Shown here piece by piece: positions 1 through 7,705 of a DNA stretch of 64,000 nt. Source of the stretch: an uncultured Veillonellaceae bacterium (GTDB lineage Bacteria > Bacillota > Negativicutes > Veillonellales > Dialisteraceae). Position 1 is the first letter of the stretch. The number at the start of each line of letters is the position of its first letter. The stretch is taken from assembly GCA_958348245.1 (NCBI GenBank), contig CATVYJ010000009.1, positions 11,835 through 75,834 of the forward strand. The letters run 5' to 3'. Made by a program: the position numbers and the translations under genes. A model generated the notes under the pieces. That model did not search any database. It was not told the origin of the DNA and saw only the letters and a list, made by a program, of their open reading frames with translations.

Positions 1-1133
1 TATCCGGCGATGACGTAGAAGGAGAGGAAATTGCCCGGGAGATAGACCGTGCCCGCGATGAGCGCGATGAGCGTCAGGATATACGGCCCGATGAGCGAAA
101 GCTGGGCCGCGCGGCAGGACTCTTTCCGGAAATCTTCGAGGGCGAGCGCCGCGAGCAGCACGCCCGGCGCGACGGCGATGTAGGTGTAGGTGATGTACTT
201 CGTCGCCACGAGGGTGTAGAAGAGGACGGTCCCCCAGCACCAGATCATGAGGAAATCATACAGGCTGTCCCGGCTTTTCCACCGTTTCACCATGGTGTAG
301 AAGGACAGGCCCGTCCACGGGAGGAGCGACGCGGGGAGCACGAGGAGGTAGTAGAAGAAATAATTATCCTCGGGATGTTCCGACGCGAGCGCGCGGGTCA
401 CATTGTGGAGGCCGATGAGCTGGTCGATAAATTCCTGCCCGTGGAGGCTGTACATGGCGCAGTACCACGGCGCGGCGATGAGGAGAAACGCGAGGATGCC
501 GCCGGGGAAGAAGAGGCGGAGCACGTCGCCCGCGGATTTCCGGGAGAGGCACCACAGGAAGAGGAGGATCCCCGGAAGGACGAGGCCCACCGGCCCTTTG
601 GCGAGGCAGGCAAAACCCGCCGCGGCCCAGGCGATGGTCATGTGCTTCCAGCTCTTTTCCGTGACGCCCAGATAGGCCGCGCAGAGCGTGGGCACCGTGA
701 AGAGGAGGAGCAGGCTGTCGGTGATGACCGCGTGGGAGATGACCCACACTTCCACGGACGTGCCGAGGAAGACCGCCGCCCAGAGGCCGGCCGCGCGGTC
801 TTTCAGAAGGCGGCCCGCATACCATGCGAAGAGCGTCACCGTGAGCGCGCCGCAGAGCGCGGCGGGCAGGCGGGAGGCGAAGTTGGAAAAGCCGAACACC
901 GTGTACGAAGCGGAGAGGAGCCAGTATACGAGGGCGGGCTTGTCATACCAGTACTGCCCGTAGATCTGCGGGGAGAGCCAGTCGCCGGAGAGGACCATTT
1001 CCTTCGCGGTGAGCGCGTAGTTGGACTCCACCGGGTCGGTGACGGGCATCTGCTGGGTGCCCCACAGGTAGCACAGGAGCATGCCCAGGAAAAGAGCGGA
1101 GAGAATGACGGGAAAACGGAGAGTTCGATTCAT
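1..1133 (-). CDS. ArnT/PMT-like GT-C glycosyltransferase, truncated by window edge
   Basis: About 377 residues are visible; the C-terminus lies outside the window. The start ATG (complement of 1131-1133) has an AGGTG five bases upstream. The protein opens with a membrane helix, then an acidic first-loop motif (TDPVE followed by NYALTAKEM), then many hydrophobic segments, as in the GT39/GT83 family (PMT, ArnT) that transfers sugars from a polyprenyl-phosphate carrier on the outer face of the inner membrane. It lies 26 bp downstream of a paralogue with the same layout (WYDKP after the first loop), so the pair probably arose by duplication and shares the upstream dedA promoter. The transferred sugar and the acceptor (lipid A, glycan or protein) cannot be read from sequence. 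Confidence 0.85.
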   Translation of the reverse strand, partial: MNRTLRFPVILSALFLGMLLCYLWGTQQMPVTDPVESNYALTAKEMVLSGDWLSPQIYGQYWYDKPALVYWLLSASYTVFGFSNFASRLPAALCGALTVTLFAWYAGRLLKDRAAGLWAAVFLGTSVEVWVISHAVITDSLLLLFTVPTLCAAYLGVTEKSWKHMTIAWAAAGFACLAKGPVGLVLPGILLFLWCLSRKSAGDVLRLFFPGGILAFLLIAAPWYCAMYSLHGQEFIDQLIGLHNVTRALASEHPEDNYFFYYLLVLPASLLPWTGLSFYTMVKRWKSRDSLYDFLMIWCWGTVLFYTLVATKYITYTYIAVAPGVLLAALALEDFRKESCRAAQLSLIGPYILTLIALIAGTVYLPGNFLSFYVIAG

Positions 1134-1159
1134 TTTTTCACCTGGCAAAGCAAAGACAT

Positions 1160-2683
1160 TCAGGATTTCCGGAAGAAAAAGGCGGTGGGCGTTTCCCACA
1201 GAAGCGTCCACTGGCGGCGCTCCTCCTCAGGCCAGTCGTCCTGGACTTTTTTCTGCACGAGGAGGTAGGCGTCGCCGGGGATGCCGGCCGCGGGCTGCGC
1301 GAGGTCGGGCATGGGCAGGCCGTACAGGTCATGGTAAAACGCGGCGGCGGGCCGGTAAAACGGGTCGATGTAGAGCGGCACGCCCGGCTCGCGGTCCGTG
1401 AGGAGCACTTTCATGGAAATATCCGGCGAGGTGAAGTGTTCCCGCACGGGGGCGGCGTAAAAGGTCCACGCGGCCATGGTGAGGGCCAGCGCGAGCGCCG
1501 CCTGCACGGCGAGGAATACGCCGGGGCGCCGCCACTGGAAGGCCCGCGCGCCCGCGAGGCCGAGGAAAAGCACGGCCAGGACCGTGCCGTATCTCGCGGC
1601 GTCTCCGCCGGAGGGGACGAGGGGCGCGAAGTACACCGCCGCCGCGGTGAGGGCGATGAAGAAGATGTGGAGCTGCGGAAAGAGGCGGCTCCCTCCGCCC
1701 GTAAAGAGCTCGTCCAGATAGAGCGCGGCGAGCACCGCCAGCGCCGGGTACATGGGCAGGATGTACGAGAAAAGCTGCGTGGACGACGCGGAGAAAAAGA
1801 CGAAGACAAACGCCGCCCATACGAGGAAGTACAGCGTCACAGGATCCTTCGCAAAGCGCCGCAGGCGGGTGAGCATGCCGCACACGGCCCCCGTCCACGG
1901 GAAGCATCCCGCGGTGAGCACCACGAAGTAGAGCCACCAGTGGTCTTTGCCCGCGTGTTCCGGCTCGGTGAAGCGCACCAGATTGTGGTAGCCGAGGAAC
2001 GTGTCGATAAAGGGCTGGCCGTGCACGGCGGTCATGTACGCGTACCACGGGAGCCCCACGAGACACGCCAGCGGGATGCCCCAGTACCATTTGAGGCCCA
2101 TCACGCGGCGCAGGGTGAATTCTTTCTGCGCGAGAAGCCACAGCCCCACGATGAGCGCGGGGAAGCCGAAGCCGATGGGCCCTTTGGCGAGGAGCGCCAG
2201 CCCGCAGGCGATGTACGCCGCCGCGTACTGTTCCCGCAGGAAGGAAAAGAGCGCCACCGTGAGCGCCGCGGTGAGCGTCATGTCCGTCACGGCGGACCGG
2301 GCGATGACCACAAACTCCAGCGACGTGGCGAGGATGAGCGCCGCGAGGAAGCCGATGCGGCGGGAAAAGAGCGCCTCCGTCTGCCGCCACACATAGAGGA
2401 CGGTGCCCGCCGCGATGAGCGCCGACGGCAGCCGCGCGGCAAAAGTAGACACGCCCAGCACGGAGAAGCTCGCCGCCTCCAGCCAGTAGAAGAGGGGCGG
2501 CTTGTCATACCAGAAGTTTCCGTAAATGCGGGGCGAGAGGAAATCCCCCGTGGCGATCATTTCCTTGGCCGTCTCGCCGTACACCGGCTCGTCCGGATCG
2601 AGGAGCGGCACATTCCACAGGAAGAGCAGAAACAGAATGAGACAGTACGCAAAAAGATATTTCCGATCGGTCGTCACGTTCAT
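1160..2683 (-). CDS. ArnT/PMT-like GT-C glycosyltransferase
   Basis: 507 residues, full length for the family. Predicted polytopic membrane enzyme that moves a sugar from a lipid-phosphate donor to a periplasmic acceptor. Visible features: N-terminal helix, first-loop acidic motif LLDPDEPVYGE (the usual site of the catalytic acid in GT-C enzymes), WYDKPP, about ten further hydrophobic segments and a roughly 100-residue soluble C-terminal tail. Its start codon overlaps the dedA stop by 4 bp (ATGA), so translation is probably coupled. The partial gene downstream is its paralogue. Related enzymes include ArnT (aminoarabinose transfer to lipid A) and PMT; which reaction applies here is not decidable without comparison. 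Confidence 0.87.
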   Translation of the reverse strand: MNVTTDRKYLFAYCLILFLLFLWNVPLLDPDEPVYGETAKEMIATGDFLSPRIYGNFWYDKPPLFYWLEAASFSVLGVSTFAARLPSALIAAGTVLYVWRQTEALFSRRIGFLAALILATSLEFVVIARSAVTDMTLTAALTVALFSFLREQYAAAYIACGLALLAKGPIGFGFPALIVGLWLLAQKEFTLRRVMGLKWYWGIPLACLVGLPWYAYMTAVHGQPFIDTFLGYHNLVRFTEPEHAGKDHWWLYFVVLTAGCFPWTGAVCGMLTRLRRFAKDPVTLYFLVWAAFVFVFFSASSTQLFSYILPMYPALAVLAALYLDELFTGGGSRLFPQLHIFFIALTAAAVYFAPLVPSGGDAARYGTVLAVLFLGLAGARAFQWRRPGVFLAVQAALALALTMAAWTFYAAPVREHFTSPDISMKVLLTDREPGVPLYIDPFYRPAAAFYHDLYGLPMPDLAQPAAGIPGDAYLLVQKKVQDDWPEEERRQWTLLWETPTAFFFRKS

Positions 2684-3267
2684 TTTTCCTTCACCCGGCG
2701 GAAGAAGAAATACACGGCCAGCACCACCAGCACGAGCGCCGCCGAGCCCGCGGCGATTTCATAATGGTAGTCCAGGATGGTCTGCCAGTTCGCGCCCAGC
2801 ACGGAGCCCACGTACACGAGAAGGATGGTCCAGGGCACGGTGCCGATGATGGTGAAGAGAATGAAATGGGGCAGCGGATACTGGGCGATGCCCGCCGGGA
2901 GCGAGATGAACGTGCGGATGCCCGGCAGGAGCCGGCCCGTGAAGACCGCGATGCCGCCGTACCGCTGGAACCACGAGTCCGCGGCGATGAGCTTCTTATT
3001 TGAGAGGTGCATGTGCTGCCCGTATTTCAGGAGCACCGCGCGCCCGCCCTTCGCGCCGATCCAGTACGAGCCGAGCGAACCGGCCAGGCCCGCCGCGGTG
3101 CCCACGAGGACCGTCGGCCAGAACGTGAAGATGTCCTGCGACACGAGGAAGCCCGCGAATCCCAGCACGATCTCGCTGGGGATGGGCACGTTCATGTTTT
3201 CCAGCACCATCGTCACAAAGAGGGCGAAATACCCCCACTCCGCAAGAAAATCCGTAATCAGTTCCAT
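2680..3267 (-). CDS. DedA family membrane protein
   Basis: 195 residues, typical for DedA/SNARE-associated (VTT) proteins. Seen: MVLENMNVPIPSE near the N-terminus (the family's E-x-x-x-P-x-P-x-E reentrant motif), G-x-x-x-G-rich helix pairs, FTGRLLPGIRTFISLPAG (the conserved F-x-R-x-x-P-x-x-R segment) and two C-terminal membrane helices. DedA proteins include undecaprenyl-phosphate flippases (UptA class), which would recycle the lipid carrier used by glycosyltransferases; co-transcription with two GT-C enzymes fits that role, but it is inference. First gene of the minus-strand unit, behind a good promoter at 3304-3332. Confidence 0.9.
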   Translation of the reverse strand: MELITDFLAEWGYFALFVTMVLENMNVPIPSEIVLGFAGFLVSQDIFTFWPTVLVGTAAGLAGSLGSYWIGAKGGRAVLLKYGQHMHLSNKKLIAADSWFQRYGGIAVFTGRLLPGIRTFISLPAGIAQYPLPHFILFTIIGTVPWTILLVYVGSVLGANWQTILDYHYEIAAGSAALVLVVLAVYFFFRRVKEK

Positions 3268-3303
3268 ACTATCCTTATCCCATCTGCAAAAATCACATAT
3301 AAA

Positions 3304-3332
3304 ATAATATCATCATCTTATAGGCGGGTCAA
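3304..3332 (-). promoter_or_regulatory. Promoter of dedA-glycosyltransferase unit
   Basis: On the minus strand TTGACC (3327-3332), 17 bp, then TATTAT (3304-3309), about 35 bp before the dedA start. Divergent from the promoter at 3506; the 170 bp between them is GC-rich and contains no gene I can support. Confidence 0.7.
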
Positions 3333-3505
3333 CGCGAAGGGACGCTTTCCGTCCCGATGGCGCGGGCTTTCCCGCGTCCGCCCCGTCCGCGGGCGCGTTT
3401 CCGGAGCCGCGCGGGAAGCATGCCCCGCCGTCCGGGGAGAAGACCGGCGCGCCGCGCAGCCCTGTCGAAAAAGACGCTGCCGCCGCGCGTCCGGGCGTTC
3501 TCCCG

Positions 3506-3534
3506 TTGACGGTCCGCCCCTGTCCTGATAATAT
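3506..3534 (+). promoter_or_regulatory. Promoter of amino-acid-binding lipoprotein gene
   Basis: TTGACG (3506-3511), 17 bp spacer, TAATAT (3529-3534). Transcription would begin near 3541, leaving a leader of about 55 nt before the ATG at 3598. Confidence 0.75.
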
Positions 3535-3597
3535 AAAGGAAAGCCAATCATATCTATGCGCGGAAGTAAATATTTATTAAATTCAGGAGATGATCGC

Positions 3598-4392
3598 ATG
3601 TTTGGAAAGAAATGGAAATGGATTCTCGCGGCGGGCCTCTGTGCGGGCGCGCTGGCTCTCACCGGCTGCGGCGGCTCGTCCGGCGCGTCTTCTTCGTCCG
3701 GCGCGGGCGCGGCGGACGGCATCGTGCGCGTCGGCGCGGAGACCACCTATCCGCCTTTTGAATTCACGCAGGACGACAAGTACGTGGGATTCGACATCGA
3801 CCTGGCGGACGCGGTGGTGAAGCAGATGGGCGGCAAGATGGAATTCAAGAGCATGGGCTTCGACGCGCTCATCCCGGCGCTCCAGAGCGGCCAGATCGAC
3901 CTCATCGCCTCCGGCATGGACGTCACGCCTGAACGGGAGAAGCAGGTGTCCTTCAGCGACATTTACTTCGACCAGTCCGGCAAGGTCATCATCGTACCGA
4001 AAGACAACGACCAGATTCACGACTGGGCGGACCTCTCCGGCAAAGTCGTAGGCGCGCAGGTGGGCACGAAGCAGGTGGAATTCGCACAGGAAGCGGGCGC
4101 GAGCCAGGTGAAGCAGTTTGACTCCAACTCGCAGGCCTTCCTGGAGCTCCAGGCGAAGACCGTGGACGCGGTGGTCATCGACGCGCCGGTGGGCATGTAC
4201 TACCTCAAGCAGGGCGCGGACAAGGATCTGAAAATCGTGGGCACGCCGAAGGAATCGGTGGGCTTTGCCTTCGCGGTGAAGAAAGACAACAAGGAACTCC
4301 AGGGCAAGGTGAACAAGGCTCTGAAGGAACTGAAGGAAAACGGCACGTACGACAAGATTTACGAGAAGTGGTTCGGCGCGTCGGGCAAATAA
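3598..4392 (+). CDS. Amino acid ABC transporter substrate-binding lipoprotein
   Basis: 264 residues. The ATG at 3598 is chosen because AGGAGA sits just upstream and the lipoprotein signal then starts at residue 1 (lipobox LTGC, acylated Cys24). A Ser/Gly/Ala-rich linker precedes a bacterial solute-binding protein family 3 domain: TYPPFEF, GFDIDLADAV, GFDALIPALQSGQIDLI and a C-terminal TYDKIYEKWFG, all typical of GlnH/FliY-type polar amino acid receptors. It is presumably anchored in the cytoplasmic membrane and delivers an amino acid to an ABC permease. No permease or ATPase gene is adjacent; a terminator follows directly, so it is monocistronic. Ligand unknown. Confidence 0.9.
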   Translation: MFGKKWKWILAAGLCAGALALTGCGGSSGASSSSGAGAADGIVRVGAETTYPPFEFTQDDKYVGFDIDLADAVVKQMGGKMEFKSMGFDALIPALQSGQIDLIASGMDVTPEREKQVSFSDIYFDQSGKVIIVPKDNDQIHDWADLSGKVVGAQVGTKQVEFAQEAGASQVKQFDSNSQAFLELQAKTVDAVVIDAPVGMYYLKQGADKDLKIVGTPKESVGFAFAVKKDNKELQGKVNKALKELKENGTYDKIYEKWFGASGK

Positions 4393-4413
4393 GCGCGGAA
4401 ACGCGGGAAAGAG

Positions 4414-4436
4414 GCGCCGGGAGACCGGCGCTTTTT
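4414..4436 (+). terminator. Rho-independent terminator
   Basis: Stem GCGCCGG / CCGGCGC with GAGA loop, followed by TTTTT; 21 bp after the stop of the lipoprotein gene. Confidence 0.9.
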
Positions 4437-4560
4437 CCATAGACGGCGCGCGGGGGAAGTGGCGGCCCATAGGGATTTTCTATGAGGCGGACCGGGCGCG
4501 CTTTCTGTATAATGAGGCCGACAGGTCATGCCGCGCGGTGCGGCAGAAACGGAGGACATG

Positions 4561-5343
4561 ATGAGACAGGCAAAATGGCTGGCGGCGGCGTGCGTGGGCG
4601 CGGCGCTTTTCATGAGCGGATGCGGCGGCCTCGGCGGCTCCTATTCCGATGCGGCGGGACAGCAGAAGAAGGAAGCGGTGCTCCGCGTGGGCTCGGATCT
4701 GAATTACCCGCCCTTTGAGTACGAAGACAACGGCAGGCCCGCGGGCTTCGACATGGAGCTCATCGCCGCCGTGGCGGACCGCATGGGCGCGAAGCTCGCA
4801 GTGGAGAATATCACCTTCGGCGACCTCATCGCCGCGGTGAACGACAACAAAGTGGACGCGGTCATCTCCGGCATGGAAGGGACCGACGCCCGGGCGAAGG
4901 AGCTCACCTTCTGCGATCCCTACGTGGAAAAGACGGGCTACGCCGTCCTGAAGAACGCCGGGGACAACGCGGTGAACGGCTGGAACGACCTGGCGGGCAA
5001 AGTGGTGGCCACCCAGGCGGGCACGCGCCATACGGAGCTCTCCATCGATTTCGGCGCGGTGCGCGTGGAAGCTTTTGACGAAAAGGAAAACGTCATCAAG
5101 GCGCTGAAAGACGGCAAAGTGGCGGCGGCAGTGCTGGACGCGCCGGTGGCGCGTTACTACGCGGACCACGACGCGTCGCTGGCCGTGGCGGGGGACGTGA
5201 AGTACTCCGACAAAGGGCTCGTCATCGCCGTGAAGAAAGGCAATACGGAGCTCCAGAAGCAGATCAACGGCGCGCTGAAATCCCTCCGCGACGACGGCAC
5301 GTACGACAAACTGTACAAAGACTGGTTCGGCGGAGCGCAGTGA
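4561..5343 (+). CDS. Amino acid ABC transporter substrate-binding lipoprotein (paralogue)
   Basis: 260 residues with lipobox MSGC (Cys21). ATG 4561 is favoured over ATG 4558 because GGAGG at 4551 then has a 5-base spacer; the adjacent ATG cannot be excluded. Family 3 solute-binding protein: LNYPPFEYED, GFDMELIAAVADRMG, FGDLIAAVNDNKVDAVISGME and C-terminal TYDKLYKDWFGG. Clearly a paralogue of the gene just upstream, but with its own -10 (TATAAT at 4508-4513) and its own terminator, so the two are separately transcribed. No permease is encoded nearby; the two receptors may share an unlinked transporter. Ligand unknown. Confidence 0.9.
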   Translation: MRQAKWLAAACVGAALFMSGCGGLGGSYSDAAGQQKKEAVLRVGSDLNYPPFEYEDNGRPAGFDMELIAAVADRMGAKLAVENITFGDLIAAVNDNKVDAVISGMEGTDARAKELTFCDPYVEKTGYAVLKNAGDNAVNGWNDLAGKVVATQAGTRHTELSIDFGAVRVEAFDEKENVIKALKDGKVAAAVLDAPVARYYADHDASLAVAGDVKYSDKGLVIAVKKGNTELQKQINGALKSLRDDGTYDKLYKDWFGGAQ

Positions 5344-5353
5344 ACCGGAAGAA

Positions 5354-5379
5354 GGCAGGCCGCGGGGTCTGCCTTTTTT
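5354..5379 (+). terminator. Rho-independent terminator
   Basis: GGCAGGCC / GGTCTGCC stem (one G-U pair) followed by six Ts, directly after the second receptor gene. Confidence 0.88.
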
Positions 5380-5411
5380 CTATCCGTGGCATGTAGAGGA
5401 GGCGAGCGGAC

Positions 5412-5738
5412 ATGAAAACCTTTGACCCCGATTATCCATTGCTGGACGAGATGTACCGGGATCCATACTATCCGGATTTTCTGGTGGATAAAATCCGGGA
5501 CAAACTGCAGAAAGTCATTGTTCTGCTGGAGAGCGGCGCAACCGACGTCGAGACGGTGCAGGACGCGCTGGACGAAGCCGTCCGCGGCATCAACGGCCTG
5601 CAGGAAGAATTTGACGAGAACGGCAGCGAAATCGAAACGGTGGCCCGCGACTGCATAGGAGAAACGGCGGCTTATATCCTGCGCTGGTTCGGGATTCCCA
5701 TCGATGAAGAGGAAGCCATCCGGGAGCGCGACTGGTAA
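5412..5738 (+). CDS. DUF5713-like protein, possible immunity-type protein
   Basis: 108 residues, acidic, no signal peptide or membrane segment. A GAGGAGG lies 10 bases before the ATG. The pattern LLDEMYRDPYYPDFLVDKI near the N-terminus, followed by LQEEFDENGSEIETVARDCIGE, matches what I recall of the DUF5713 family (small helical proteins often found near polymorphic-toxin immunity genes). The next gene, 76 bp downstream on the same strand, also looks immunity-like at its C-terminus. No toxin is visible within several kb. Function is unproven; the family assignment rests on motif memory only. Confidence 0.7.
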   Translation: MKTFDPDYPLLDEMYRDPYYPDFLVDKIRDKLQKVIVLLESGATDVETVQDALDEAVRGINGLQEEFDENGSEIETVARDCIGETAAYILRWFGIPIDEEEAIRERDW

Positions 5739-5814
5739 GATGCGATTTCCCCGCGCAGGGCGATGGGGCGGAAGCGCAGGGAAATCCTGCGTTGAAATTC
5801 GGGAGGACATACAA

Positions 5815-6810
5815 ATGGAGGCAGGCATGACAGAAACCGGAGCGCAGGAAATGAAGTGGCCGAAGCGGGCGCGGACGGCGGACTGGGAAAAGGGTGTTCT
5901 CACGCTGGACGGAAAGACACGGCTGAGCGTCCCCGGGCTGACGGCGGAACTGATGACGAAACTGGCGGGGTATATGCTGGTGGGGCTCCATGTGAAGGAC
6001 TATCCCGTATCGAATGACCTGCTCGCTCCGTTTGTCGGGCATAAAAACATGGTCAATCTGGGCATAGAGAATGGCGCGCTCACCGATGCGTGTTTCTCTG
6101 TCTTTTCCACCATGCCCCGGCTGCGCTATCTGCTGCTGGACGGCAACCGGGCCATCGACGGCAGCGGCCTGTCGGCTCTCCAGAACTGCAAAATTGACCT
6201 TCTCACGCTGAACCGCACCGGCCTGGACGATGCGGGGCTGCTCCGGCTGGTTTCCGCTGCAAAAATTTCCCGCGTCCAGCTCGATCAGACGAACGTTACC
6301 TATGAAGGGCTGCTGGCCGTGGCAGGAAACCGGCGCATCAGACCGGTGGCCCGTGTGCAGTTCTCCGAAGAACAGATGGCCCGTTTCGCGCAGGCGCAGC
6401 GGGAGAAGGGGAAGAAATCCGCCGTGCTGGATGACCGGGCGGCGGAGGAATGCCGCAGGGTGCTGTCCGCTTTCTTTGCTGAGATGACGGAATGGGAGCA
6501 GTCCATGGCGCGGGCCGAATTGGAGGATGCCGGGGCGGTGTCATGTCTGCGGGCCATCTGGGAGACGTATGTGAGTGAGAAGCCCCGTCCGGGCTTCCGC
6601 CCTCTATGCCTCTCGTATAATCCGCAGGGAACCTATCAGGGGGAGACGTTTCTTGACGCGGAGCAGGTGACCCGGAACAGGCTCTATATCTACACCCGGG
6701 AAAACATCGTGGGTCTGGAACGCCGCTTCCTGATGAAGCGGGCCGGCGAAGGCTGGAAAATCGAAGCGATGCAGGAACGGCTGGACGGCTGGCGGCGCGC
6801 GGAACTGTGA
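5815..6810 (+). CDS. Protein with LRR-like region and C-terminal NTF2-like immunity-type domain
   Basis: 331 residues; ATG 5815 chosen for GGAGG at 5802. Upstream in-frame ATGs lack ribosome sites and would overlap the previous gene. Residues about 75-190 contain leucine-rich-repeat-like units (RLRYLLLDGN, IDLLTLNRTGLDDAGLLRL, ISRVQLDQTNVTYEGLLAV). Residues about 215-331 form a second domain with a FFAEMTEWE helix, a variable loop, then EQVTRNRLYIYTREN and ERRFLMKRAGEGWKIEAM, which resembles NTF2-fold immunity proteins (YVYTQQ-like strand and GEWRI-like end). Cytoplasmic, no signal. With the preceding DUF5713-like gene it may be an orphan immunity pair; this is inference. Confidence 0.75.
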   Translation: MEAGMTETGAQEMKWPKRARTADWEKGVLTLDGKTRLSVPGLTAELMTKLAGYMLVGLHVKDYPVSNDLLAPFVGHKNMVNLGIENGALTDACFSVFSTMPRLRYLLLDGNRAIDGSGLSALQNCKIDLLTLNRTGLDDAGLLRLVSAAKISRVQLDQTNVTYEGLLAVAGNRRIRPVARVQFSEEQMARFAQAQREKGKKSAVLDDRAAEECRRVLSAFFAEMTEWEQSMARAELEDAGAVSCLRAIWETYVSEKPRPGFRPLCLSYNPQGTYQGETFLDAEQVTRNRLYIYTRENIVGLERRFLMKRAGEGWKIEAMQERLDGWRRAEL

Positions 6811-6885
6811 GCGGGCGGAGGGTTTTGAACCGGAGAGCTGCGGGACTTGCGCGGCAGGTACGGAATTGAGAATGACTCTCTTTTA

Positions 6886-6914
6886 TTTACAGGCGTTGCC
6901 ATATCATGTACAAT
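6886..6914 (+). promoter_or_regulatory. Promoter of suf operon
   Basis: TTTACA (6886-6891), 17 bp, TACAAT (6909-6914), then a leader of about 43 nt ending in TTGAGGTG before the sufC ATG. I see no IscR- or RirA-type palindrome. Confidence 0.75.
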
Positions 6915-6963
6915 ATGGAAAGAGTTAGATTTATTTGTGAAGAACTCTTTTTGAGGTGACATA

Positions 6964-7704
6964 ATGAGCGAATTGCTTCGTATCGAAAATCTGCACGTCG
7001 CGGCGGGGGACAAGGAGCTCCTCCACGGCGTGAATCTCACGGTGAACGCCGGCGAGGCCCACGTCATCATGGGGGTGAACGGCGCGGGGAAGTCCACGCT
7101 GCTTCACGCCATCATGGGCAATCCCGCCTATACGGTGACGGAAGGGCGCATCTTTTTTGAAGGAGAGGACATCACGGAGCTCTCCACGGACAAGCGGGCG
7201 CGGCTCGGCATTTTCCTGTCGTTCCAGTCGCCCATCTCGGTGGCGGGGATTTCCATGGAGAATTTCATCCGCACCGCGAAGACCGCCGTCTCCGGCCAGC
7301 AGCAGCGGCTCTTTCCCTTCAAGCGGCTCATGAAGGCGCGCATGCAGGATCTCGACATGGACGCGTCCTACGCGGAGCGCTATCTGAACGACGGTTTCTC
7401 CGGGGGCGAGCGGAAAAAGAGCGAGATCCTCCAGATGCGCATCCTCGACCCGAAGCTGGCCATGCTGGACGAGACGGACTCCGGGCTCGATGTGGACGCG
7501 GTGCGCACCGTGGCGAAGAACATTCAGGATTTCCACACCGCGTCGAACGCGCTCCTTCTCATCACGCATCTGAACCAGCTCATCCGCTTCATCCGGCCGG
7601 ATCACGTGCACATCCTCATCGGCGGCCGCATCGTGAAGGAAGGCGGCCCGGAGCTGGCGGACGAAGTGGAAGCGAACGGCTTCGACGCATACCGGGAGGC
7701 GTGA
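6964..7704 (+). CDS. sufC: Fe-S cluster assembly ATPase SufC
   Basis: 246 residues, normal for SufC. Cytosolic ABC-type ATPase that powers the SufBCD scaffold in Fe-S cluster assembly. Walker A GVNGAGKST (about residues 37-45), ABC signature FSGGERKKSEILQM (about 142), Walker B LAMLDETDSGLDVDA (about 163) and the switch His in LLITHLNQL. SufC usually reads LDEIDSGLDIDA in Walker B; the Thr here is a mild variant. First gene of sufCBDSU, ending one base before the sufB ATG. This order is typical of Firmicutes. Confidence 0.97.
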   Translation: MSELLRIENLHVAAGDKELLHGVNLTVNAGEAHVIMGVNGAGKSTLLHAIMGNPAYTVTEGRIFFEGEDITELSTDKRARLGIFLSFQSPISVAGISMENFIRTAKTAVSGQQQRLFPFKRLMKARMQDLDMDASYAERYLNDGFSGGERKKSEILQMRILDPKLAMLDETDSGLDVDAVRTVAKNIQDFHTASNALLLITHLNQLIRFIRPDHVHILIGGRIVKEGGPELADEVEANGFDAYREA

Positions 7705-7705
7705 C

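Noticed and set aside
375..2764. Long plus-strand frames across the glycosyltransferase genes
   Set aside because: Arg/Gly/Glu-rich, no domains, antisense to clear polytopic membrane enzymes.
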